Shown piece after piece: positions 6,597 to 12,832 of a stretch of DNA of 12,852 nucleotides (the stretch's first letter is position 1; each line of letters opens with the position of its first letter). The DNA comes from Prevotellaceae bacterium UBA4359 (GTDB lineage Bacteria; Bacteroidota; Bacteroidia; Bacteroidales; Bacteroidaceae), in contig DGSP01000010.1 of the NCBI GenBank assembly GCA_002393555.1, positions 1 to 12,852 on the forward strand, written 5' to 3'. The notes under the pieces are model-generated. The model ran no database searches, was not told where the DNA came from, and saw only the letters and a list, made by a program, of their open reading frames with translations. Made by a program: the position numbers and the translations under genes.

Positions 6597-7607
6597 TTAC
6601 TTGTTCAGAGCCAGAGCCACATTCACGGCGCAAGCCACGGTGCAACCCACCATTGGGTTGTTGCCAATGCCGAGGAAGCCCATCATCTCCACGTGAGCAG
6701 GAACAGAAGAAGAACCTGCGAACTGAGCGTCAGAGTGCATACGGCCAAGTGTGTCAGTCATGCCGTAAGATGCAGGACCGGCAGCCATGTTGTCGGGGTG
6801 CAGTGTACGACCTGTACCGCCACCTGATGCTACTGAGAAGTAAGGCTTGCCAGCGAGGATGCGCTCCTTCTTGTAGGTACCAGCCACGGGGTGCTGGAAA
6901 CGGGTTGGGTTGGTAGAGTTACCTGTGATAGACACATCCACGTTCTCCTTCCAGAGGATGGCAACACCCTCACGAACATCGTCAGCACCGTAGCAGTTCA
7001 CCTTGGCACGAGGACCGTCAGAGTAAGCCTTCGTCTTCACCACTTCGAGTTTGCCAGTGAAGTAGTCGAACTTCGTCTGCACATAGGTGAAACCGTTAAT
7101 ACGAGAAATAATCATGGCTGCGTCCTTGCCCAGACCGTTGAGGATGCAACGGAGTGGCTTCTTGCGCACCTTGTTGGCCATCTCGGCAATCTTGATGGCA
7201 CCTTCGGCAGCAGCGAAAGACTCGTGACCAGCCAGGAAGGCGAAGCACTCAGTCTCTTCGCGGAGCAGACGGGCAGCGAGGTTACCGTGGCCGATACCCA
7301 CCTTGCGGTCGTCAGCCACAGAACCGGGGATGCAGAATGACTGCAAGCCGATACCGATAGCCTCGGCAGCGTCGGCAGCGTTCTTGCAGCCCTTCTTCAG
7401 AGCGATAGCAGAACCTACCACGTATGCCCACTTAGCGTTCTCGAAGCAGATGCGCTGAGTTTCTTCACATGTCATGTATGGGTCGAGACCTGCTTTCTCG
7501 CAGATTTCGTTAGCCTCTTCGATAGAGGAAATGCCGTTCTCGTTCAAAGCAGCGAGAATCTGCTTCATGCGACGGTCTTGTGACTCGAATTTAACTTCTC
7601 TAATCAT
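6597..7607 (-). CDS. GGGtGRT family protein
   Basis: A 336-residue cytoplasmic protein that carries the signature of the GGGtGRT family: S-G262-G-G-T-G-R-T268. The length agrees with the family's usual size of about 335-350 residues. No signal peptide or membrane segment is seen. Other conserved-looking blocks are GIGHGNLAARLLREETECF (about 104-122), AGHESFAAAEGAIKIAEMAN (about 126-145) and MMGFLGIGNNPMVGCTVACA (about 308-327). There are ten cysteines (36, 47, 54, 74, 92, 121, 154, 205, 322, 326), several in spaced groups that could bind a metal or an Fe-S cluster; that is inference. The gene lies 15 nt after the NifU-like gene, and its GGAGG ribosome-binding site abuts that gene's stop codon, so the two are almost certainly one operon. 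The Gly-rich motif could bind a nucleotide or phosphate, but no biochemical role is established to my knowledge. Confidence 0.93.
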   Translation of the reverse strand: MIREVKFESQDRRMKQILAALNENGISSIEEANEICEKAGLDPYMTCEETQRICFENAKWAYVVGSAIALKKGCKNAADAAEAIGIGLQSFCIPGSVADDRKVGIGHGNLAARLLREETECFAFLAGHESFAAAEGAIKIAEMANKVRKKPLRCILNGLGKDAAMIISRINGFTYVQTKFDYFTGKLEVVKTKAYSDGPRAKVNCYGADDVREGVAILWKENVDVSITGNSTNPTRFQHPVAGTYKKERILAGKPYFSVASGGGTGRTLHPDNMAAGPASYGMTDTLGRMHSDAQFAGSSSVPAHVEMMGFLGIGNNPMVGCTVACAVNVALALNK

Positions 7608-7625
7608 AGTCTTGTTTCCTCCTTA
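7608..7625 (-). promoter_or_regulatory. Strong Shine-Dalgarno overlapping the upstream stop codon
   Basis: On the minus strand the junction reads TAAGGAGG: the stop codon of the NifU-like gene (7625-7623) directly abuts GGAGG (7622-7618), followed by a 10-nt spacer and the ATG at 7607. A full SD is unusual in Bacteroidota, where most genes lack one, and this arrangement favours coupled, high-level translation of the downstream GGGtGRT protein. Confidence 0.8.
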
Positions 7626-8324
7626 TTCTTTACGTGGGTCAATAGATTTAACAACTCCCTGTTCTGGCTTCGTGCGGCCATAAGTGCCTGTAACGCTCTT
7701 GAGAGCCTCATTAGCGTCCATGCCTTTCTTCACAGCATCCATGAACTTGCCCATGTGAACATACTCGTAGCCACAAACCTCGTTGTCCTCGTCGAGGAAC
7801 ATCTTGGTGATGTAACCTTCGGTGAGTTGGAGATAGCGAGTTCCCTTCAACTTGGTGCCGTAGAGTGTACCACACTGTGAAACGAGTCCCTTGCCGAGGT
7901 CTTCCAGACCAGCGCCAATCACGAGACCGCCCTCTGAGAATGCACTCTGAGTGCGACCATAGACAATCTGGAGGAAGAGTTCGCGCATGGCAGTGTTGAT
8001 GGCATCGCAAACAAGGTCGGTGTTGAGAGCCTCGAGGATGGTCTTGCCGGGCAGAATCTCCGATGCCATAGCGGCAGAGTGAGTCATACCAGAGCAACCG
8101 ATGGTCTCAACGAGACATTCCTCGATGATACCTTCCTTCACGTTGAGAGACAACTTGCAGCAACCCTGCTGGGGAGCACACCAGCCAATGCCGTGTGTCA
8201 TGCCAGAAATGTCCTTGATTTCCTTAGCCTGAATCCACTTGCCCTCTTCGGGAATTGGAGCAGGTCCGTGGTTAGGACCTTTGGCTACACAGCACATTTC
8301 CTGTACTTCTTTAGAATAAACCAT
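7623..8324 (-). CDS. NifU/IscU-like Fe-S scaffold family protein paired with GGGtGRT
   Basis: A 233-residue cytoplasmic protein resembling the NifU/IscU N-terminal scaffold fold, which assembles Fe-S clusters on conserved cysteines. The segment EECLVETIGCSGMTHSAAMA (about 69-86) matches the IscU-type GCGSAIASS region, with C77 in the expected cysteine position. Other cysteines are C11-C12, C49, C55-C56, C70, C106, C151 and C184. The protein is longer than the usual 125-150 residues of IscU, with an N-terminal Cys-Cys segment and a C-terminal extension that includes YLQLTEGYITKMFLDEDNEV (about 164-183). It is first in an operon with the GGGtGRT gene, under a TACTTTTG promoter. No IscS-type desulfurase or other isc/suf gene is visible in this window. 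Scaffold activity is inferred from family resemblance; a dedicated cluster carrier for the partner protein is equally possible. Confidence 0.85.
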   Translation of the reverse strand: MVYSKEVQEMCCVAKGPNHGPAPIPEEGKWIQAKEIKDISGMTHGIGWCAPQQGCCKLSLNVKEGIIEECLVETIGCSGMTHSAAMASEILPGKTILEALNTDLVCDAINTAMRELFLQIVYGRTQSAFSEGGLVIGAGLEDLGKGLVSQCGTLYGTKLKGTRYLQLTEGYITKMFLDEDNEVCGYEYVHMGKFMDAVKKGMDANEALKSVTGTYGRTKPEQGVVKSIDPRKE

Positions 8325-8383
8325 AATTGTGAAACAAATTAGTTAATTAAATAAAATATTTGTGTTTTTTATTTTCACGTTTG

Positions 8384-8415
8384 CAAAAGTAAGAAATAAA
8401 AATAAGAAGAACACA
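8384..8415 (-). promoter_or_regulatory. Probable promoter of the NifU-like/GGGtGRT operon
   Basis: On the minus strand, TACTTTTG (8391-8384) matches the TAnnTTTG -7 consensus. An imperfect -33 TGTG (8415-8412) lies 20 bp upstream. The start codon at 8324 would follow a leader of about 53 nt, which is AT-rich. It lies back to back with the plus-strand promoter at 8454-8483. Confidence 0.55.
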
Positions 8416-8453
8416 CAAAAAATGTAAAAACTTTTTATTTGGCACCATTTTTT

Positions 8454-8483
8454 TTGCTGAAAGGAAGAAAAGCACTACCTTTG
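8454..8483 (+). promoter_or_regulatory. Bacteroidota-type promoter for the compact metallopeptidase
   Basis: A -33 TTG (8454-8456) and a -7 TACCTTTG (8476-8483) are separated by 19 bp, an excellent match to the Bacteroidota consensus. The expected start near 8490 gives a leader of about 43 nt to the ATG at 8533. Confidence 0.8.
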
Positions 8484-8532
8484 TCGCACTGAATTTTACG
8501 ATTGGCTTATTATTAACACTTCATTCAAAAGC

Positions 8533-9849
8533 ATGAAAACTGAAATGAAAAACTGGGCGGGCATTGCTGCCGCCACCATGCTGCTGGCCAGCATTCCCTG
8601 TGGTCTCTTGGCACAGACACAAACTGATGCATCCACGACCACTGCTGCAACCGAACCCCTGTACAAACCCACACTCAAAGCCCCCGAAGGCAAGGAAATT
8701 TACATTCCGCAAGACCTGAAAGGCAACGACTTCACCGACCCTGAGGCCAAGTGGAGTTATGCCCGCTGCGCCTACACCGACGATGTCATCATCTTCTGGG
8801 AAAAGCCCTTTGGCCCCGATTTGAGCAAGGCACCCGACCTTGAAGGTCATAACATGAAAGTAAATCTCCAGAATCTGCTCCTGCGCATCCAGTCCTTCTA
8901 CAACTACTTCAAAGAAAACCTCCAATTCATCAAGCCTGGCTCCAATGCCGACCGTTACCGCATGATGGTGATGCTCAACTACTCGCTCGAAGGCACCGCC
9001 TACGGTGGCGACTACGACGGAGTGATTGGCGCCCTGTGGATTGCCCCCAACCGTGTGCAAGACAATAAGTTGAACTGCATCGCCCACGAACTCGGCCACT
9101 CGTTCCAGTCGATGATAGCCTGCGACCGTCAGGGCGAGAGTTGGGGCGGTGGCGGCATATTCGAGATGTGCAGCCAATGGATGCTCTGGAATGTGAACCC
9201 CGAATGGCCCACCGACGAGAACTACCACTGGAAAGCCTTCATCGACCACGCCAACCTGCGTTTCCTCGATGGCGAAAACATCTACCACTCACCCTATCTG
9301 CTCGAATACTGGAGCATGAAGCACGGACTCACCGTCATCGGCGACCTCTTCCGTGCCGGCAAGCGTGGCGACGACCCCGCCTCCACCTACATGAAGATGT
9401 TCAACCTCAGCAACGAGGACTTTGCCAAAGAAGCCGTCGATTGCTACTCGCGTCTGCTCACCTTCGACTTCCCCGGCAAGCACGAGGCCAACAAGAAGTA
9501 TGCAGGCGAGTTTGTGAACCAGAAGCCCTTGCAGGTGTTTGGTGCCAACGTTGTCAAACTCGACACCCAAGGAAAACCGACCGTAAAGGTGAAGTTCACG
9601 GGGGCCGACAAGAACGATGGCTATGCCTACCGACTGGTGGCTGTGAACGACAAGGCCCATGCCACCTATGGCGACATCGCCACAGGTGCCAAAAGTGTGC
9701 TGAAGATGAATCTGCCTGCCGACACCAAAGACGTCTATCTCGTCGTGACGGGCTATCCTCTTGGCGACTACAAACCCTACACCTTCAATCCTTACGACGA
9801 GAACACCAAACCCGAAGAACCACACATCTATACATATAATATAAAGTAA
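8533..9849 (+). CDS. Secreted zinc metallopeptidase, M60-like/DUF6055-like (compact paralog)
   Basis: A 438-residue exported protein. A signal peptide covers about residues 1-28 (core WAGIAAATMLLASIPCGLLA); M1 or M5 could be the start. The gluzincin domain (about 75-320) holds the zinc motif H185-E186-L-G-H189 and a downstream ligand E211 in IFEMCSQW. A beta-rich C-terminal region (about 335-430) contains TYGDIATG and VYLVVTGYP. Corresponding stretches occur in the 1078-residue protein at 1359-4595 (HEIGHCFQ, FWEMCAQW, IYGDIATA, LWLVVSGAP), so the two are paralogs. This one lacks the carbohydrate-binding-like modules and the T9SS tail, so it is probably periplasmic or released rather than sorted to the surface. 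It has its own promoter and precedes the GH97 gene on the same strand by 212 bp. Proteolytic activity is inferred from the intact zinc motif, and the substrate is unknown. Confidence 0.87.
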   Translation: MKTEMKNWAGIAAATMLLASIPCGLLAQTQTDASTTTAATEPLYKPTLKAPEGKEIYIPQDLKGNDFTDPEAKWSYARCAYTDDVIIFWEKPFGPDLSKAPDLEGHNMKVNLQNLLLRIQSFYNYFKENLQFIKPGSNADRYRMMVMLNYSLEGTAYGGDYDGVIGALWIAPNRVQDNKLNCIAHELGHSFQSMIACDRQGESWGGGGIFEMCSQWMLWNVNPEWPTDENYHWKAFIDHANLRFLDGENIYHSPYLLEYWSMKHGLTVIGDLFRAGKRGDDPASTYMKMFNLSNEDFAKEAVDCYSRLLTFDFPGKHEANKKYAGEFVNQKPLQVFGANVVKLDTQGKPTVKVKFTGADKNDGYAYRLVAVNDKAHATYGDIATGAKSVLKMNLPADTKDVYLVVTGYPLGDYKPYTFNPYDENTKPEEPHIYTYNIK

Positions 9850-9878
9850 TTCAACTTTCGGAAGTTCCAAACAGTCTT

Positions 9879-10035
9879 TTTTCAACAACGAATTTCACGA
9901 ATGCCAACCGGATGGCAGACTTCCGCGAGAGGAAGTCTCATTCGTGTCATTCGTTGCACCAAAGGTGCTTCGTGTAATGTTTCTTCTCGCCGCATGAAAA
10001 AAATTCATTTCATTCGTGAAATTCGTTGTTGAAAA
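9879..10035. repeat. 25-bp perfect inverted repeat enclosing small hairpins
   Basis: The left arm (9879-9903, starting TTTTCAACAACGAATTTC) is the exact reverse complement of the right arm (10011-10035). The 107-bp interior contains hairpins GACTTCC/GGAAGTC (9919-9938, 6-nt loop) and GCACC/GGTGC (9956-9968), plus a weaker GCCA/TGGC pair near 9903-9916. A third, imperfect copy of the right-arm motif (CATTCGTGTCATTCGTTG, 9939-9956) could compete for the left arm. It fills most of the gap between the peptidase and GH97 genes and ends 26 nt before the GH97 start codon. It could be an intergenic repeat (REP/MITE-like) or a folded mRNA leader; the sequence cannot decide. Confidence 0.88.
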
Positions 10036-10061
10036 GACCTCCGAAACTTAAACAAAGTAAC

Positions 10062-12068
10062 ATGAAATACCTTTTCACCACATGGTGCCTTGCAGCATCG
10101 GCACTCACCGTGCAGGCACAAGTTCGACAGACACTCACATCGCCCAACGGTCATGTAAAGATTGAAATAAATGCAGATAAAGAACTGGTCTTTAATGTCA
10201 TCGACAACGGGAAAACGCTCCTCCAAGGAGAAGCAGCCATGCTTCTTGAAGGAACAAAAGCCAGTCAATACATCAGTGCATCCACCCAGTCGGCCAAGGA
10301 ACATTTCGACGCGCCCAACTACAAAATCACCTCGTTCGACGACGAATACAACCAGATGAAGGTGAAGAACAAGAACGGCGTGAACGTAGAGTTCCGTGCC
10401 TACAACAGCGGAGTGGCCTACCGCTTTATCACCACATCGGCCAAAGGCGAATGGACGGTGAAAGACGAGAAAGCCAACTTCACCTTTGCCGACGACTTCA
10501 CAGCCTATCTTCCCTACTCCACCAACGAGAAGAACCCCAAGGCGATGGCCTTCCAAGCCACCTACGATGTAGCACCCCTCTCACAAAGCAAGCCGCTCGA
10601 AGCCTTCCTGCCAGCCACCGTCGATTGCAAGACCGCCAAAGTCACCCTGATGGAAACCGACGTGGAGAACTATCCCGGCATGTTCGTGAAGGGAGAAAAG
10701 ACCTCGCTGACTGCCACCTTCGCCCCCTGCCCCAAGACCTTCGACCACTACCCTTGGAGGGTGCAGAAATACGTCACCTCCACCCAAGACTACATCGCCC
10801 AAGGCAAAGGCAACCGCACCTTCCCGTGGCGCATCCTCGCCATCACCCACGACGATGCCGAGATGCCCACCAACACCCTCGCCTACCAGTTGGCCTCCCC
10901 CTCGCGCATCAAGGGCGACACCTCCTGGATTCGTCCCGGCAAAGTGGCCTGGGACTGGTGGAACGACTGGAGCATCACCGGTGTAGGCTTCAAGGCCGGC
11001 ATCAACCAAGAGACCTATCGCCACTACATCGACTTCGCCGCCAAGCACGGACTCGAATACATCATTCTGGATGAAGGCTGGTATAACCCCAAGAGCGGCG
11101 ACATGCTCACCGTCATCCCCGACCTCAACCTGCCCGAACTCGTCCGCTACGGCCAACAGAAAAACGTCGGCATCATCCTCTGGACAGTCTTCAACGTGCT
11201 GGACAAGCAACTCGACGAAGCCTGCAACCACTATGCCGCCATGGGCATCAAAGGATTCAAAGTCGATTTCCTCGACCGCTACGACCAAGAAGCCACCCAG
11301 ATGATATACCGCATCGCCCAGCGTTGCGCCCAGAGCCATCTCATGCTCGACTATCACGGCATCTTCGCCCCCCAAGGCATCACACGCACCTGGCCCAACG
11401 TCATCAACTTCGAAGCCGTCTTCGGCATGGAAGAAGTCAAGTGGACCGAACGCGCCAAAGTGCAACGCGATGGCCAGACCATAGACGAGCCCTCCAAAGA
11501 CATGCCCCTCTACGATGTCACCTTCCCCTTCATCCGAGGCATGGTCGGTCCCGTCGATTTCACCCCCGGCGGCATGCGCAACGCCAGCAAAGCCGACTTC
11601 CAGCCCATCTACCACCACCCCATGACCATGGGCACACGATGCCACCAACTCGCCCACTACATCGTGCATGAGTCGCCCCTCACCATGCTGGCCGACACCC
11701 CCACCGCCTACGAGCGAGAACCCGAATGCACCGCCTTCATCGCCTCCCTCCCCACCGTCTATGACGAGATGCGCGTGCTCAGCGGCAAGATGGGCGAATA
11801 CATCATCGTGGCGCGCCGACAAGGCAACGACTGGTATGTGGCAGGCGAAACCAACTGGCAGAGCCGCGACATACAAGTCAGTGCCTCCTTCCTCCCCCCA
11901 GGCACCTACGAGATGACCGCCTTCCTCGATGGCGAAAATGCCGACAAGACAGCCACCGACTACAACGTGTGGCAACAAACCTTCACCCTACCCGTCAGCA
12001 CCGACCACTCCATCACCGTCCACATGGCCAGCGGCGGTGGCTTTGCCGCCAAACTCATCCGAAAGTAA
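10062..12068 (+). CDS. GH97 glycoside hydrolase, probable retaining (alpha-galactosidase-type) branch
   Basis: A 668-residue exported glycosidase. The signal peptide is residues 1-20 (MKYLFTTWCLAASALTVQAQ). The GH97 layout follows: an N-terminal beta-sandwich (about 21-270, opening TLTSPNGHVKIEI), a TIM barrel (about 280-555) that starts at VAWDWWNDWSITGVGF and includes IILDEGWY (D337-E338), and a C-terminal beta domain (about 570-668). Family GH97 contains inverting alpha-glucosidases such as SusB and retaining alpha-galactosidases. Here GFKVDFLDR puts D402 where retaining members carry the nucleophile, and the INFEAVFGMEE segment supplies E451, E457 and E458 as candidates for the acid/base and calcium ligands. 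I therefore favour the retaining branch, with moderate confidence. I chose 10062 because it opens directly on a signal peptide; an in-frame ATG at 10026 lies inside the inverted-repeat arm. The gene follows the compact peptidase and ends before a strong terminator. No susC/susD pair is present in this window. Confidence 0.92.
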   Translation: MKYLFTTWCLAASALTVQAQVRQTLTSPNGHVKIEINADKELVFNVIDNGKTLLQGEAAMLLEGTKASQYISASTQSAKEHFDAPNYKITSFDDEYNQMKVKNKNGVNVEFRAYNSGVAYRFITTSAKGEWTVKDEKANFTFADDFTAYLPYSTNEKNPKAMAFQATYDVAPLSQSKPLEAFLPATVDCKTAKVTLMETDVENYPGMFVKGEKTSLTATFAPCPKTFDHYPWRVQKYVTSTQDYIAQGKGNRTFPWRILAITHDDAEMPTNTLAYQLASPSRIKGDTSWIRPGKVAWDWWNDWSITGVGFKAGINQETYRHYIDFAAKHGLEYIILDEGWYNPKSGDMLTVIPDLNLPELVRYGQQKNVGIILWTVFNVLDKQLDEACNHYAAMGIKGFKVDFLDRYDQEATQMIYRIAQRCAQSHLMLDYHGIFAPQGITRTWPNVINFEAVFGMEEVKWTERAKVQRDGQTIDEPSKDMPLYDVTFPFIRGMVGPVDFTPGGMRNASKADFQPIYHHPMTMGTRCHQLAHYIVHESPLTMLADTPTAYEREPECTAFIASLPTVYDEMRVLSGKMGEYIIVARRQGNDWYVAGETNWQSRDIQVSASFLPPGTYEMTAFLDGENADKTATDYNVWQQTFTLPVSTDHSITVHMASGGGFAAKLIRK

Positions 12069-12140
12069 ACATCCCCCTATTCGCAAAACAGGTTTGACGC
12101 ACAGCCAAACCTTCCATAAGGGTCACTCCACACCCTCTCA

Positions 12141-12207
12141 ACCGACGTCCCCGATGTCGGTCAACCGATGTCCCGGACGTCGGTCGACCGATGTCCGGGA
12201 CATCGGT
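12141..12207. repeat. Three-copy 23-bp tandem array of a 21-bp palindromic unit
   Basis: Units start at 12141, 12164 and 12187, exactly 23 bp apart. Each is a 21-bp near-palindrome beginning ACCGA and ending TCGGT around a central GTCCSSGAY-like core, joined by the 2-bp linkers CA and CG. Unit 3 is perfect around its central base; units 1 and 2 carry a few mismatches. Adjacent units also pair with each other, so the array folds into one long hairpin (see the terminator entry). Confidence 0.88.
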
Positions 12208-12211
12208 TTTT
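12163..12211 (+). terminator. Intrinsic terminator of the GH97 gene
   Basis: The arm AACCGATGTCCCGGAC (12163-12178) pairs perfectly with 12193-12208. Inside it a further 12-bp palindrome, TCGGTCGACCGA, closes the top across one G-T pair, giving a stem of about 22-23 bp with a tight tip. TTTTT at 12207-12211 follows. It is built from units 2 and 3 of the palindrome array. Confidence 0.85.
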
Positions 12212-12307
12212 AAGGTATTACGACCTCCATTTCGTTTCACCCTCCTCTTTGCCTGTTCGGCAGCGACATATTTGTTCGTCCGACAAATAGAAGAGAACAA
12301 ACAAGCA

Positions 12308-12359
12308 TTTGAAGTGCCCCCCAGAAGTTTTCTGTCCAACTTCTGGGGGGCACTTCAAA
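12308..12359 (-). terminator. Terminator with a 22-bp perfect stem for the propeller gene
   Basis: The arm at 12308-12329 (TTTGAAGTGCCCCCCAGAAG plus TT) is the exact reverse complement of 12338-12359, with an 8-nt loop. It lies 44 bp beyond the stop of the minus-strand propeller gene, and the minus-strand exit sequence (TGCTTGTTTGTTCT) is T-rich. The plus-strand exit is A-rich, so the minus direction is the likely one. Confidence 0.8.
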
Positions 12360-12403
12360 AAAGGCACACCCCCTTGTTTGTGAAACGGATGTAGAACTTC
12401 AAT

Positions 12404-12832
12404 CTAATATTTGAATCTCCAAATGTTGAGATTGTTCTTTTTATCTCCTCGATCTGATGCAAAATAGATGAAGCCGTCTTCAGACCAGTAAGGATGAACA
12501 TCCTTAGACTTATTCAGTGTCAATCTCGTGAGATTTCTTCCGTCTGAACCAATAACATAAATGTCAAAGTTATCACTTTTATCTGTAGCGTCAAAAACGA
12601 TGCGCTTTCCATCAGGACTGAATCTTGGGCGTTGACACGATTTTAAGGATGCGTCAGTAAGTTGCGTCTGATTCTCACCATTCACATCCATTATCCATAT
12701 ATAAGCGTGTTCACCATCGCCTGTTGCCTTTGCATATGTGATTTTCTTGCCATCGTAAGAAAAAGATGGTGTTGTTCCATTTCCCAACAACGTATTTTCC
12801 CCTGTCTCTATATTTTTTATCCAAATTTGGGT
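12404..12832 (-). CDS. TolB/PD40-like beta-propeller protein, 3' part only (5' end missing or disrupted)
   Basis: The frame carries repeated propeller blades of the TolB/PD40 type: PSFSYDGKKITYAKA, then IWIMDVNGENQTQLT, PRFSPDGKRIVFDATDKS, IYVIGSDGRNLTRLT and PYWSEDGFIYFASDRGD, ending NIWRFKY. Such proteins are usually several hundred residues long, often exported, and bind proteins or glycans; no specific role can be given. Blade-like sequence (QIWIKNIETGENTLL) continues upstream of the first possible start, a TTG at 12790, up to an in-frame TGA at 12835-12833. The true N-terminus is therefore not in this frame: either the gene has a nonsense or frameshift change here, or there is a sequence error near the edge. 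The DNA is visibly more AT-rich than the GH97 gene, with different codon use, which may point to separate ancestry. Confidence 0.72.
   Translation of the reverse strand, partial: TQIWIKNIETGENTLLGNGTTPSFSYDGKKITYAKATGDGEHAYIWIMDVNGENQTQLTDASLKSCQRPRFSPDGKRIVFDATDKSDNFDIYVIGSDGRNLTRLTLNKSKDVHPYWSEDGFIYFASDRGDKKNNLNIWRFKY

Larger units (their letters stand above)
12069..12403. other. Intergenic region with two strong hairpins
   Basis: No gene is convincing between the GH97 stop and the end of the minus-strand propeller gene. The space holds the palindrome array with its terminator (12141-12211), a small stem ATTTGTT/GACAAAT around 12270-12288, and the 22-bp perfect stem at 12308-12359. The open frame at 12191-12394 runs through both hairpins and is not coding. 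Confidence 0.7.

Noticed and set aside
8521..9888. Minus-strand open frames opposite the compact peptidase
   Set aside because: The coding strand shows an intact zinc motif, a signal peptide and a good promoter; the opposite frames show none of these.
9879..10035. tRNA or known structured RNA gene
   Set aside because: The cloverleaf-like folding is far longer than a tRNA (157 nt, 25-bp closing stem) and lacks T-loop and acceptor features.
10026..10061. GH97 start at the ATG at 10026
   Set aside because: It lies in the right arm of the inverted repeat and would put 12 charged residues before a typical signal peptide that starts at 10062.
10581..11978. 465-residue open frame on the minus strand, opposite the GH97 gene
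   Set aside because: It is antisense to a clear GH97 gene whose strong preference for codons ending in C keeps the opposite frame free of stops. The translation is low-complexity (V, G, H, D rich) with no recognisable domain.
8533..12068. Complete polysaccharide utilisation locus
   Set aside because: Only a peptidase and one GH97 enzyme are present. No susC/susD-like pair, SusR-like or hybrid two-component regulator is visible.
12191..12394. 67-residue open frame on the plus strand
   Set aside because: It starts inside one terminator hairpin and runs through a second perfect hairpin, with no family match or leader.
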